DNA from: Amanita rubescens
Lineage: Eukaryota; Basidiomycota; Agaricomycetes; Agaricales; Amanitaceae
DNA length: 64,000 nucleotides
Direction of reading: 5' to 3'
NCBI GenBank assembly: GCA_015039365.1
Contig: WION01000261.1
Span: forward strand, 1 to 64,000
Part shown: piece by piece, positions 34,473-46,160 of the stretch
Numbering within the stretch: the stretch's first letter is position 1
Layout of the letters: the number at the start of each line of letters is the position of its first letter
Notes under the pieces: generated by a model
Database searches by the model: none
What the model was told of the DNA's origin: nothing
Seen by the model: only the letters and a program-made list of their open reading frames with translations
Translations under genes and position numbers: made by a program

Positions 34473-36327
34473 TTTTTTTTTTTTTTTTTTGAATAGAACG
34501 AGTGTATTGCCACATACACTACGGAGGTACACTGGGAAAAAAGCCAACACTACTAGAGCGAGGAAAAAGAACCCGTAAGACTAAATACTTATACTATACA
34601 CGTCATCGGCATAGCGCCGCATATGGTGGCCCGTTAGTCCAACCCCGCACGTGTCGTTTACAGGGGGAGGATCGATGATCCTTGAAAGTGACGGGGCCTA
34701 TCGATAAGACTCGAGGCCGTCGTAGCGAGCAGCGAACCGGGCGGCGTGCTTATTTTCATGTCGTTGATCGCGCGTCTGGCGGACTTGCTTCAACCGTTTA
34801 GCCTGCAGGATTGCAAGCGCTTTGTCGTCGAATCTGGACGTGAAGAAGGGGCAGTCCCGCGAGATAGCGGGGTGTTGCCCACGGCAATTGATGCACTTGA
34901 TGACTTGTAGAGCGGAGTCCTTCTGGACCGCTTGCTCGTGGACGGCGGTACTGTGACAGTTCGCGCACATGGCGCACCAAGGGAGGCGCGACGAACAGAC
35001 ATGGGATGTGTGGCCCCACCGAAGGCAGATGCCACACTGACGAGAGGCCTTGCGCAAGACCCAAGGACGGGCACGACAGGGGACGCCATCGAAGTGGACA
35101 TCCGTCTGGAGGAGGCGACGCGCGACAGAGGATGCGCGGTCGTCGGCGACTTCAACCACGACAGTGGCGGTGTGACCAATCGTCTTGCCCGAGGGTATGA
35201 CGAAGTGAGCTTGTTGTACAAAATGTACCCCTTTCCAGCGGGGGTGAGCGGAGATCGTGGCCTGAAGCCAGTCGGATGTGGCCGCACCTCCAGTCAGGCG
35301 GTGGGTCGGGACGTGCATAAATTTGACGAGGGACGTAGTGTCCCGGCTGAGGAGCTGGACGCCCCCTGCATGCAAAGTGGATAGGAGGGATATGACCTCC
35401 TTCTTGAGTTCAGGGCCGATCGCCTGGGAGAAACGCACCAGGAGATCGCCACGCAGAGTATAGCCTACATGAGCAGGCGGGGGGGAGGAGCCAGCAAGGA
35501 CTCTCTGGACGTCCGAAAGGAGAGGAACCACAGGCCCATCGGCGCTGGGGAGGAAACGGAGAACCAAAGCCGAAGCCTTGGTCCCCTGACGAGTACAGGA
35601 CTTGATGTGGGCGGCTTGCTTCGAGGGACCAGGAGGGGGGGGAGGCTGCGGCAGGACAGGGGGGGGACCCTTGCCTGCAACGCTGGCGTAAGACCGCCTA
35701 CCAGGAGGCGGGGGGGGAGGGCGGCCGAGAAGCCGCTTCTTGTTGATGCGAACAGTGGGGGGTTCCTGGGCAACAGGGGCCACAGGGGTCTCCTTCCTCG
35801 TGGGTGGAGGCGGTTCCAGAGGGGCAGATTTCTTTGGGAGGGGGGGGAGTGGCGGTAGAACGGTCGAACCGATCCCTCTGACCCCCGAGGCGCTGACAAC
35901 GAACTTCTTACCCCCATTTAGCTCAAAGGCTTCCAAACCGAGGGCCAGGGCAAAGGGTTCCATAACGTCAGCGAGCGCTTGAGTTGCATGTTGAGGGAGA
36001 TGGATGGCGCGGAGGCCATCTAATGCGGTGCGAAAGTCAGCACAAGCCTCGACAAGGAGGCCATACTGGTCTGGAGCATCAGGGAAGTCACCAGAGTGGG
36101 CGGAGCCCGCTCTGGACGAATGCATTGTCGGGGGGGGGTCATCCCCCCTTGTATCCATAGCGAGGTGGGCATCTAGGGAATCGGACTGAGACGAAGTTCG
36201 AGAACCCCGTCCAGACCAGGAAAGTGGAGGAGGGAGAGACCGACCACGGCTGCCGCGAGATTGTCCTGAAGGACGACGGGCCATGTTCCAAAAGAAGAAG
36301 GTGGTGGTATCAGATCAAGATGCGATG
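34473..36327 (-). mobile_element. ORF1-only non-LTR (LINE-derived) retroelement
   Basis: On the minus strand: a 43-nt leader, one long gag-like frame (36284-34698), about 200 nt of trailer and a poly(A) tail of 18 (seen as T at 34473-34490). Both sides carry the 13-bp target duplication GTTGCCCGAGTTC (34460-34472 and 36328-36340). Unit A of the duplication shows the empty site at about 23563-23590 (CCGAGTCGCCGGAG, TTGTCCC). There is no endonuclease or reverse transcriptase frame, so it must have moved with help from a full-length LINE. Confidence 0.85.
34698..36284 (-). CDS. LINE ORF1 (gag-like) zinc-knuckle protein
   Basis: Intact frame of 528 residues. The N-terminus is Arg/Ser-rich, residues 130-230 are Pro-rich with runs of Pro, and a central block (VHFVQQAHFVIPSGKTIGHTA region) precedes three Cys-rich knuckles: CGICLRWGHTSHVC, CAMCANCHSTAVH and CINCRGQHPAISRDC. 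These are typical of ORF1 proteins of Tad/L1-like fungal LINEs, which bind the element RNA. GC-rich codon use sets it apart from the AT-rich neighbours. The frame being fully open suggests a recent insertion. Confidence 0.85.
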   Translation of the reverse strand: MARRPSGQSRGSRGRSLPPPLSWSGRGSRTSSQSDSLDAHLAMDTRGDDPPPTMHSSRAGSAHSGDFPDAPDQYGLLVEACADFRTALDGLRAIHLPQHATQALADVMEPFALALGLEAFELNGGKKFVVSASGVRGIGSTVLPPLPPLPKKSAPLEPPPPTRKETPVAPVAQEPPTVRINKKRLLGRPPPPPPGRRSYASVAGKGPPPVLPQPPPPPGPSKQAAHIKSCTRQGTKASALVLRFLPSADGPVVPLLSDVQRVLAGSSPPPAHVGYTLRGDLLVRFSQAIGPELKKEVISLLSTLHAGGVQLLSRDTTSLVKFMHVPTHRLTGGAATSDWLQATISAHPRWKGVHFVQQAHFVIPSGKTIGHTATVVVEVADDRASSVARRLLQTDVHFDGVPCRARPWVLRKASRQCGICLRWGHTSHVCSSRLPWCAMCANCHSTAVHEQAVQKDSALQVIKCINCRGQHPAISRDCPFFTSRFDDKALAILQAKRLKQVRQTRDQRHENKHAARFAARYDGLESYR

Positions 36328-36630
36328 GTTGCCCGAGTTCAAGTTGCCCCTTGATAAATTGTTTCCATGAGCTATGGTCTGCTATGGTTGGTCACTGCGC
36401 TCCCAAACTGATGAATTTACATACGGTTGTACTCTGGTTGTACTCTGGTGTACTCCGACGCATCATGGAGTAGTATATGATAGACGTTAACAGACAAGAT
36501 GGTGCGGTCGGAACTGCGTAGATGCCGTACTTTATCTCGCTAAGATAAAAATTTAAACATCAACCGAACCTGAGCACAACGAAAAGCCAAACCTCGTTTT
36601 GCTCTCGTCGTCGCCGGCAGTGAGCACCGG

Positions 36631-39327
36631 ATGCTCCGAGCCTTGCGTCTTGTTTCTAGTTGCCGCCATCAGATAAGAGTCATAAGACTCGAATCACCTC
36701 CCTTATCTTTTCCCAACCGCTTCTGCTCATCGTTCTCGACGGCCACCACAACACGCGCTAGGATGGACACCATCACAGCTTCGCTTTCTGCCATCTCCAT
36801 CACTCCAGTCGCCTCAGCTGCACACAATGAAACCTCTTCACCAGCGAGCTGGAAAGACGTGCTTCTAGGTGCTTCCTCTGCACCTGCATCATTCAACCTC
36901 ATCAAGACCCTCGTCTACAAGCCAAAAACCCCAAAATCAACTGCCCCGGTTCCAGTCATTGTCATCGCAAACGAAAATACGGAGACTTCGTCCAGTACCC
37001 TCGGAAAAAAACTCAATCTTAAAGAACTTCGTCTCGCTTCTGAAGACCTTCTCACTGATTTTTTCTCGCTCGACAAAAACTCACGTACGTCCCCTATCTA
37101 TGAGATTCTCTTCTCTACTAACGTTTGGTGGTAGTCTCCCCTCTTGCTTTGACAGAAAAAAACTTTTCTCGCGTTTCCACTGTCGTTGATGCTTCCATTG
37201 ACTCAGATACCATCTATGCCCTACATGCCTCCTCCTCCTCTTCTACCATCTTCCTCAAGGGAAAAGACGTACTCGCATATCTTCGCAATCTAGAAACGTC
37301 TGAAACCAAGCTCCAAATTCTCGATTTCGCCGAACCCGCTGCTTCATCCGCCACCAGTGCAACAGCCCCTGCTCCTGTTGTTCCAGTAAAAGAAAAGGAA
37401 GACGCAAAGATAGAGGGTGCAGTTCAGATTGCTATCGGAGTTAAGAAAGAGGTTGATTTTGCATCGTGGTATACCAATGTGCGTTTTTTTCATCGATAAA
37501 TTTTTCCTTGTGCTGATTATGAGTGATTAGGTCCTGATCAAAGCGGACATGTTAGACTATTACAGTGTCAGTGGTTGCTATATCCTCAAACCCTGGTCAT
37601 ACAGTATCTGGGAGGAGATCCAACGTATGATCAATGGACTACCATCGTCATTCGCTTCTAACGTCTAAACAGAGTGGTTCAACACTCAGATCAAGGAGCT
37701 CGGCGTCCAAAATTCATACTTCCCCATGTTTGTGTCAGCCAAAGTCCTAGAGCGGGAGAAAGACCATATCGAAGGATTCTCTCCAGAAGTTGCATGGGTC
37801 ACACGAGCGTTCGTACAAACTTTGCCCTTCGATCCGTTAGCTAATTGATGACGTGTAAATCACAGTGGAAACTCAGATCTAGAAGAGCCAATTGCAATTC
37901 GCCCGACTTCGGAGACGGCAATGTACCCTTGTAAGTCTACATATGCGCTTCAGAAGAGTGCATATATTCACTCATGTGGCAGACTACGCTAAATGGATCA
38001 AGAGTCATCGTGATCTTCCACTCAAACTCAACCAATGGAATAGCGTCGTTCGATGGGAATTCAAAAACCCTCGTACGTTACTCCGCATCATTCTCCTTCT
38101 CTTTTTAACACGACTACCTTCGCAGAACCTTTCCTTCGTACACGAGAGTTTCTGTGGCAAGAAGGCCATACGGCACACCTCACCAAAGCCGAGGCTGATA
38201 CCGAGGTACTGCAAATCCTCGACCTCTACCGCCAAGTATATGAGGACCTCCTCGCTGTTCCGGTTATCCCCGGTATCAAGTCCGAGAAGGAGAAATTCGC
38301 TGGAGGACTTTACACGACCACCCTGGAGGGGTTCGTCCCCACCTCTGGACGAGGAATCCAAGCTGCTACGTCTCACTGCCTTGGTCAAAACTTTTCCAGG
38401 GCTGAGATGTTCAACATTGTCGTAGAGGATCCGAATGATCCAACTGGCCAGGGCAAGTTGCACGTTTGGCAGAACTCGTGGGGTCTTAGTACCCGTACGA
38501 TTGGTGTGATGGTTATGATTCACGGAGATAACCAGGGTTTGGTCCTTCCTCCAAGGGTAGCCTCCGTTCAGGCTATCATTGTACCGTGCGGTATCACCGC
38601 TCGTACATCCGACGAGGACAGGAAGAAGATTAATGGATCTTGCGAAGAGCTTGCGGCAAAGTTGAAAAAGGCTGGGATCAGAGCCAAGGCGGATTTGAGG
38701 GAAGGATACACCCCAGGATACAAGTTCAACGATTGGGAACAAAAGGTGTGTGTTAACGTCTCTTTTGTTGACGGACGCTTGTGACTGATGCTGGGACGTT
38801 AGGGTGTTCCTCTCCGACTCGAAATAGGTCCCAACGATCTCGCCAAATCTCAAACTGTCACTGTCCGCAGAGATACGGGCGCCAAACATCCAATTTCACT
38901 CTCCAACGTGGAAACGACTGTGCAAACCATGCTTGACACGATCCAAAAGGAAATGTTCAATCGTGCCAAGGAGGCATACGATTCACGTGTTATTCCGGTT
39001 ACCAAGTGGGAAGATGTCGTTCCCACGTTGGATGACAAGTGTATTGTGGCTATGCCATGGTGTGAGGTCGAAGCATGCGAGGATGATATCAAGGATAGGA
39101 GTGGGAGAGCGTGAGTGTCTTCAATGTTGTCTACAGGCTTTCTGAAAAGCTAACGAGGGACGCGTAGAGCTGAGCCTACGGACGAGCGCGCGCCTAGTGC
39201 CGGTGCTAAATCACTCGCTATTCCGTTTGATCAGTCCCGCTGGCCGGCAATTGAACCTGGCAAGACCAAGTGTACGGCGTGTGGTCAGGATGCGAAGAGG
39301 TGGACGTTGTTTGGTAGGTCGTATTAA
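36631..39327 (+). CDS. Proline--tRNA ligase (eukaryote/archaeal type)
   Basis: Nine exons: 36631-37084, 37135-37478, 37531-37624, 37673-37808, 37866-37930, 37983-38072, 38126-38745, 38803-39110 and 39168-39327. They join in frame to 756 residues. Class II motifs are clear: [45 protein letters not shown] and [17 protein letters not shown]. The anticodon-binding domain and the C-terminal zinc-binding tail ([18 protein letters not shown]) follow. It charges tRNA-Pro. The first ATG adds about 44 residues ([17 protein letters not shown]..., rich in Arg/Ser, almost no acid) that look like a mitochondrial presequence before the second ATG at 36763 (MDTITASL). Two starts could give mitochondrial and cytosolic forms. 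The gene is at the intact right edge of the segmental duplication. Confidence 0.93.
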
Positions 39328-40064
39328 TGTATAGAGTTCCATGGGCAGAAAGAAATTGGTACTTTGTATATCATAATCAATTACTGTCGGGGAATACGAA
39401 TAGGTGTAGCCGTTCCGGGACACACAGGCTCCTGATTCGTACTACCAATGGTACTTGACTAGATGGCCCCGTCACGACGCTGATAAATGTCCTTTCGCAT
39501 CGTGGTGCTACTGCCTTAAGGCACAACCAGCATTGCGAAGTTGTTGTGGATGTTTGCTTGGAGAAGTTCTGTTAGCGCACGCTGTGATGCGGTTATCGCC
39601 CCCTGTGGCATACTTTGTCTGACAATGTCCCGTAATTGGGGCTGCGTACGTTGCGAGACTGATGTTTTCGGCGTTACCCTCGAATTTGGCGCGAAAGTTA
39701 AACTTTCCCTGCATCACTTCAGTTGACTCTCTGCTCACGCCATTGTCAGAGAAAATGATTGTAACCTACTACGGAGACATACCGTCGCGCGCTGACAGCT
39801 GGCTGAGTAAACTATAGCCTTCCTTCAAGGACCGTTATAAACACAGAAGCGAGAATCTTCCGTTTTCATGCTTTGAACATTTTAGATCTCGTGTTTGTCT
39901 CGCTGGAGTAACTTTGTTCTCAATTAAAATGATATGTGCCATGCAGTTATTCAAGATACGAACCTGACGGCTGTACAAGGTTGGTTCAATTGATACAAAA
40001 CGTTCAAGGTACTTACTAGTCCGGAAGTTCAGCGGCTCTGATATGTGACATGTGACATAACACA
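39328..40064. other. Intergenic, no gene recognised
   Basis: Spacer between the prolyl-tRNA synthetase stop codon and the left end of the KDZ transposon. Only short frames. The immediate left flank of the transposon (GTGACATAACACATTA) shows no obvious match to its right flank, so no target duplication could be identified. Confidence 0.4.
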
Positions 40065-40140
40065 TTAAATTGACACCTGCTGAGCCCATACTTTAAGCCT
40101 TTTATTAGTGGAGCTTGGGTGCTGTGCTCCACTAATAAAT
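40065..40140 (+). repeat. KDZ left terminal inverted repeat with hairpin
   Basis: Contains the stem TTATTAGTGGAGC / GCTCCACTAATAA (40102-40138, perfect 13-bp arms around an 11-nt loop). Matches 53085-53155 in inverse orientation. Confidence 0.85.
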
Positions 40141-40329
40141 GGCTGAAGTGTCCCAATTTCCCCTCCCAGCAATAATCCCATCCCCAATTATTGGTGAAAC
40201 TTGGGAATATTTTCAAATGGACAAAGGAGATGGTGGACATTAGTCAGCCATTGTTCTCATCACATGATTTGTATCTATGTAATTTTCCTATGATACCTAA
40301 GTTCCAAATATGGCAATTAACCTGTTATA

Positions 40330-41015
40330 GGTGATATGGGGGTCAAGAGAGAGCATTTTTCAGTGGGAATCTGATTAAGAGATTATCTAAGTGATCCGAT
40401 CAGTCATATATTCACACAGTACATTATGGGGGGCCAACAGAGAGCATTTTTTAGTGGGAAACTGATTAAAAAATTATCTAAGTGATCTGATCAGTCATAT
40501 ATTCACACAGTACATTATGGGGGTCAACAGAGAGCATTTTTAGTGGGAAACTGATTAAAATTTTATCTAAGTGATTTTATCAGTCATATATTCACATGGT
40601 ATGCATGGGGGAGAGCATTTTTTAGTGGGAAACTGATTAAAAAATTATCCAAGTGATCTTATTAGTCATATATTCACATGGTATGCATGGGGGGGCCAAC
40701 AGAGAGCATTTTTTAGTGGGAAACTGATTAAAAATTATCCAAGTGATCTGATCAGTCATATATTCACACAGTATGCATGGGGGCCAACAGAGAGCAATTG
40801 TCAGTGGGAGACTGATTAAAAAGATTACCTAAGTGATCTGATCACTCATACATTCACATGAGGGGCCAACAGAGAGGATTTTTCAGTGGCAACTGATTAC
40901 AAGATTGCAAATGATCTGATAAGTCATGTATTCACATGGTACAACCATAGGCATTGTGGGAGTCAACAGAGAGAATTTCTTAGAGGGAAACTGAATAAGA
41001 GATTATTTAAGTTAT
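40330..41015 (+). repeat. KDZ left subterminal tandem repeats
   Basis: About seven imperfect units of roughly 80-110 bp. Shared strings are GGCCAACAGAGAGCATTTTT, AGTGGGAAACTGATTAA, TTATCTAAGTGATC and AGTCATATATTCACA. The inverse family is at 52440-52890. Confidence 0.85.
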
Positions 41016-41214
41016 CTAATCAGTTAGCATCAGGTATCATGCAAGCAATTATCACAATGAGAAGTGACTGATCTAAAGATAGAACAGGAATTTACTCATG
41101 CCCAGTCAATTATATTACCTTTCCAGTTGTACTGTAGGCACTTGAGTACCTCAATGAATCAGGCCCAATAGATGAACAACCATCAGTAGTGACCTGTTTT
41201 GTAAGTGAAAAGAG

Positions 41215-41520
41215 TCATTCACAGGAAACAGACGATCCAGGGATGGGCAAGATGTCAAGTGCTTCGTATTTGTTGGCATCCTGCAAGAATATGTGAGCAA
41301 CCACATGTGAAAAGAATACACAGAAGTTGAGATCTGTACCTCTAGTATTTCGGCACACCATGCCACCCATTGCCATTTCGACTTGTCTAGAAAAAATGCC
41401 GTCCATGGGATCTTCTTCACAACCTTTCTGTGTTTACGAACAGTTGTTATGGGGTTGAATTTCTTATCTGCTCTCAGAATAAATGAATCAATAGGCTACC
41501 AAAATACATATAAGCTCAGA
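41215..41520 (-). pseudogene. Possible transposase fragment
   Basis: On the minus strand, coding-like sequence SFILRADKKFNPITTVRKH, RKVVKKIPWTAFFLDKSKW and QWVAWCAEILE. It is then joined over a 59-nt GT-AG intron to DANKYEALDILPIPGSS and a stop at 41217-41215. The KIPWTAF...W...EIL pattern recalls segments of fungal hAT-like transposases, but the match is from memory and weak. No upstream exons were found, so it is at best a remnant within the KDZ element. Confidence 0.3.
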
Positions 41521-42908
41521 AGTGTGATGCTACTGACAATCCACGCACCTCACGTAGCTTGTATGCACGCTCAACATGGCAAACGCAGTGCCCCATTGAG
41601 TATTACCATGTAGGGGTATCTTCAGTGGTTTGTCAGGGAATGATGAATTGACCAATTTCATATGATTCAAATTTCATTCGGTCATCAGCAAAATGGGAGT
41701 TTCCGCTTCGATCACTCCACGCTCCAACAAACAACACTTCATCCACTCCAGCTTTGCTGACGTCATCTTTTGTAGCTCCCCGCTCAGGCCACAACCACTT
41801 CGGCTGCTCCAGCTCTGGCGGTGACCGCTCGCGACTTTGGGTGTGGCGGTGAGTGCCCACTTTCGCCGTTCCCCAACTCCCAGCCTAACGCTCGCGCTCA
41901 GGATCAACACCTTGCCAACACAATCCAGGCCCATCCCCATCCCCTCCATCCCACTCGCTGTTGACCGCAATCCGACACCAAGCCGTTCTACTGCTCGTTG
42001 CCAGTTTCGCATTGGCAAATCCGGTTTCTGCTCGCTTGGCACCCATCACCTACTACTTGTCTGCTTAGGGCTTAGGGTACCGGATTGGGATGTGGTGTTT
42101 GGGGTTGCTTTTGCTGCAGAACGGATATATAGTGAGGATGGGTAGGGTAAGACTACGTATATGCAGGTTTTAGAATGGATGTTCGAGGAATGTCGCGGTC
42201 AAGAAGTTCATTATTCATCTACGTCTACGTCTACTACTGTGCCTAGAATATAATTTCGTGCACTTGGTAATCGAATGCCGATGGGAATGTGCGTAATGAT
42301 GATGGAAACTGGTTGGACTCGTTGAAGATGATGAATACCGGAGAAGGCGTGCGCCGTGGAAGCACTGGGTGCAGTTGGAAGCGAGATGTCGTTCACATAT
42401 ACACCCCATCCCCTGTGATAGAATCCGTCCCTTCGTCTGCTTCGCCCACACTGTTGGGATAATTGGGTGATCTCAAGAGCGGCATGCCAGTAGTACGTGC
42501 CAAGGGAATCAAGTCAAAAATGTCAGTGGGGAATGACAAGAAAAACTCCAACACTAAATCACCTAATGTAGTCCCAAGCGCTAGGAAACGATGGATTGAC
42601 CAATTTCATATTCGTTTGTTTGGGTCCTTTGGGAGGATATAACAGAGCAGCGCGCTACACAACGTCGGGACAGGGAGGGAGGACTAGACGCGGTACATGA
42701 TTGAAGGTTATAAAGTTATAAATCGTTCCCACTAGCAGAGTCACAGAAAATAATAGTAAACAAATGGTATAATGACAGTAGCTCACCACGTATTAAGTAC
42801 TAGAGAGATCCTGACTAGAAAAATTGTCAAGTGAAAATACGGACTGTAACAGGATGGCATATAGTAGTTATATAGCAAGAGTTGGGGTTCAAGTAATGTG
42901 ACTAAAAA
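41521..42908. other. Transposon interior, no gene recognised
   Basis: Within the KDZ element. Pro/Ser-rich short frames overlap on both strands near 41640-42150 without domain signal. A run of GTAGTAGACGTAGACG-type repeats is near 42210-42235. Nothing else seen. Confidence 0.35.
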
Positions 42909-44525
42909 TTAAACGCCATATTCAGAATGATCTGAGGCATTCATGTCATCATCTACAAATTCACGACTGACGGGTGCTTTTTTGGCACGTTTTGAACGCC
43001 GCTTCTGCACTCCAGACGGCCCTGCTTGTGCATTCCCTGCAACATTGTCTGAGTCATGGTCGTGGTCAGACTCAGTTGCTGCACCAGATGTGCGCTTTCT
43101 CTTCTTTCCCTTGTCCGAGCGGGGCCGGCGTGGTGGGGAGGCGGAAATGTCACCATTCTGGATCTGTAATGCATGCTCTTCCTCCCGCTGCGCCAGTTCA
43201 TCTTCCGTTAATTTTTTCCAACAGATAACACCGTTACTCAATTTTTTCAACAAGTCTTCCAATCTAGCACAAGAGAGATCGCCAACGGCTTCCAGTGGGA
43301 TATCGCCTGGCCAGCCTTGGATTTCAATAGAATAGCGCTTGACAACATTGCGGAAATAATGTTTCCATTCCATCCTAGCTGAGTTGACACCCGTGATATC
43401 CCCTTAGTAGCGGTTACGTGAGCTCACTCAGAATTGGTACATTAACGATGTAAACGAACTTAGCTGCTTGGTGACCTCATTGCGGACAGATGTGCGTAAT
43501 TCAGTACGACGCTGCTGATGGTTTTGCACTACGCCTGCTGACGTGTGAGCACCACCACAAAAAAATTAACGGAAACACACCTTTCAACCCCTGGAGTGCA
43601 AAGCCTTCCATTTTCGCTAGAAAATCAGTTGTATCTATCTTCATTGTGGACTGGAGAAATTCTTCGACTCCGGGCGTGGCATAGGTAACGCCCTTCAGTG
43701 GCATATCAAGGGATCCGCGTGTTGCAAAGAGTAGGGCCTCCAGCCCAGTTCGAGAACAAAGATTGTCAAGCTAGTAGTGGGGTCCATCAGCAATGATTTC
43801 GCAGTTAAAACGTAACTTGCCCACATACCATGGTTTCAATGGCTTCCAGGGTCTGTGAGGCATCATTTACTTTTGACCTGGCTGAGACACGAACGCCCTT
43901 AGATGCTACAGCTTTGGTTTGGGCATACTCATCAAGCAACGCTTGCTTTTGCTCATTTGTCAATTTATGATATTCTCCGCAACTATTCTTGGCAAGGTGC
44001 GGCAGGCGATGGGGTCCCTTGACCTCAGTGCTTTCTTGGGAGTTTCAACGATGGTCATATTAGTGAGCTATCAAAGCCTAGCATGAATGTAAATACCTTC
44101 AGCATCTACGCGCTCGTTCGCTATCTCATTCTCCCTCGCATTTTCTTTCTCATTTTGAGTCTTCTTCCATGTGAATGCATTCCAAGCACTCAGCTTGCTG
44201 TGGCGCTTTAAAGATACCTAGTATGCCTTTCTGTGAATCAAACTTTATGGTGTAGATAAAAAACTAATAGTACCTGACGTGCCATTTGAACATCTTGGCT
44301 AACCTTCCTGATACTTTTACTGTTTTCAATAGCAACTCGTTCAATATCCTTTTCGAGCCCAGACAACAGGCTTTGAATCGAATTCTTGTAGCTCAGATAT
44401 GCGGCGCGTCGACGTTCATTGAGACCCGTCTGAAACTCTTTGGTAAGCTTTGGGCGCTTGGATATTTTCTTCTTTTGATTTGCTTGCTTTGGCTGTAGAT
44501 GAGTCTTGAAAAGACGACCGCGCAT
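42909..44525 (-). CDS. KDZ-element accessory protein of unknown function
   Basis: Multi-exon gene on the minus strand. It opens MRGRLFKTHLQPKQANQKK with a Lys/Arg-rich helix and continues AWNAFTWKKTQNEKENA, EYHKLTNEQKQALLDEYAQ, KGVRVSARSKVNDASQTLE and CSRTGLEALLFATRG. It ends with GWPGDIPLEAVGDLSC and a basic, Asp/Ser-rich tail holding KGKKRKRTSG and QKRRSKRAKK, which look like nuclear localisation signals. Introns are short GT-AG. The AWNAF...KLT..QK..L pattern is loosely HMG-box-like. Similar proteins accompany TET/JBP and KDZ genes in mushroom genomes as far as I recall; the function is not known. Its last exon (43373-42909) is the most certain part. Confidence 0.6.
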
Positions 44526-44731
44526 GAGATACAAAGGTATGTCAATAATGATAATCCCTATTCATGAACATAAGTACCTGAATCTCCTGCACCGTCGAAT
44601 ATCACTAAGTTGAACAATCTAGATTCTTTCCCATGCCAACGCTAAACCAACTTAGTTTAATTTAGTTTAACTTTAAGGATTCAATAAATGCAACTGAAAC
44701 CAGGAACACACAGCAGGGACAGATGCGCTAA

Positions 44732-45780
44732 TTACATGCTAAAAATAATTCCTCCAATCAGAGAAATTACGGACAGGGTGAGGATGGATACAAGAGCGAC
44801 CTTTGACGTTTTGGCTGATGGAGAAACGGACTGAATGGGGCTGTGAATCTCCATTGGTTCTGTTGTGGGAGTGTTTAAAATTTGATAATAGCTTGATCTA
44901 GATACAATACGTACCTTCCCTGCTGCGTTGAGATGGCTGGCTAAGTGCCGCTGATGTCCCATGGACAGTGGGAGACTTCCCGTCAACCAATGGCTCCGGT
45001 AAAACAAGGGGCCGCTCGAACAGCAATTTATGGGCGTCATTATAGCACCGGTCGCACATCAATGTGCTGGCAGCTCGACAGCGGGCACGCAAGTAGCCTG
45101 CTTTCCTGCTTTCTGACTGGGGTATAGAGGGTGCCATTTGGCCATATAGTTGTGGTGCTGGCTCTAAAATAATTAAGATTAATGAGAACTTGAAATAGTA
45201 GACCGCATACCATCATTTGCAATCCCTACTTCTGGATTACCTTCTGCCTGAAGGCGATGTGTGAATCGCTTGAGATGCGCTTCAGCAACTAGTTCACCAA
45301 ACAGTTGAACTAGTATGGCTAATTGTTCACGCAAACCTGGGACAGAGAGCTCGCGAGAGGTAGCATATACATCGACAGACAAGTCTTCAGCAGTGAAACA
45401 TGGGTCAACAGGGTAACCAGGGCAGTGCAACATGACGGTAATGCCACCATCCAAACGGTCAAGCATCGTCAGCTACAAAAAAATCAGCCTTATCATAAAT
45501 CACTATCATACAAGGAACAAACCCCGTCGATAATATCATCCATAGTAGCGCCAATGAAACCCTTCCTGTCGTCCTCCCCACTGCCTGTTTTGTTAAGTAG
45601 TTGAAAGAACATGGGGTGCAGACCCCCTTCTGATCGAGTGTCCTTCTGCGTCCCATCTTGACACTTCTCATGACGAAGAGCAGCTCGTGCTGCGGCTCTT
45701 AACTGACCTGTTGTTAATTCTTTTGAGTTCATTGAGAGAACGGATGTAGCGCTCGATGGTGTATAGTCTAAATCGTTCAT
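44732..45780 (-). CDS. KDZ-element accessory protein with C-terminal membrane segment
   Basis: Four exons join in phase: 45780-45523 (MNDLDYTPSSATSVLSMN...FIGATMDDIIDG), one starting LTMLDRLDGGITVMLHCPGY, one starting EPAPQLYGQMAPSIPQSES and a last one ending in VALVSILTLSVISLIGGII before the stop at 44734-44732. The final stretch of about 20 hydrophobic residues right at the C-terminus looks like a tail anchor. A Cys cluster (LMCDRCYNDAH) sits in the third exon. I do not recognise the family. It is transcribed in the same direction as the KDZ transposase and ends 207 bp before the next accessory gene begins. Confidence 0.5.
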
Positions 45781-46160
45781 GGTGAGAGACGTTTCAGATG
45801 TTAGTGGGTGAAGTGATTGACAATAGAGTATTTACCCTGAATCCCTGGTCTCACGAACGTAACTCTCCCATATCGGGCCAAGATCGGGCCAAGATCCCTT
45901 TTATCTGAAGAGATATACGTTACATTCAACGCATCTCTCTGGGGAGAGACAGAGGGCAGGCGATGGAGGAAGGAGGATCGGTTTTGCATTATTATAGAAT
46001 CCAGCGAATGATGCTTAAGAAATCTGGATGATTTGGACTGAGGAACTGAACAGATAAGAAGAATGGCGATTGGACTGGTTGTTGTTGAGCCGCATGCATG
46101 TAATTTGTAATACAAGCTGCGTCTGAGGGAGAGGAATCAAATCACGGTCAACTCCTTGAG

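Larger units (their letters stand above)
25507..38100. repeat. Tandem segmental duplication, unit B
   Basis: Second unit of the duplication, with the same gene order and strands as unit A: USP fragment, GTPase with intron array, pepsin-like gene, prolyl-tRNA synthetase. It differs by the LINE-type insertion at 34473-36327 and by running into the complete prolyl-tRNA synthetase gene. Confidence 0.8.

Noticed and set aside
34790..35900. Long open frames on both strands opposite the LINE gag frame
   Set aside because: They are shadows of a GC-rich coding frame; only the minus frame with zinc knuckles has domain content.
40330..41015. CAACAGAGAG strings in the KDZ subterminal repeats looked like further array units
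   Set aside because: Here GT donors do not follow at three bases, the period is 80-110 bp, and the block has an inverse partner at the other end of the transposon.
41633..42150. Candidate gene inside the KDZ element on either strand
   Set aside because: Pro/Ser-rich frames on both strands without homology signal or proper exon borders; left as unannotated interior.
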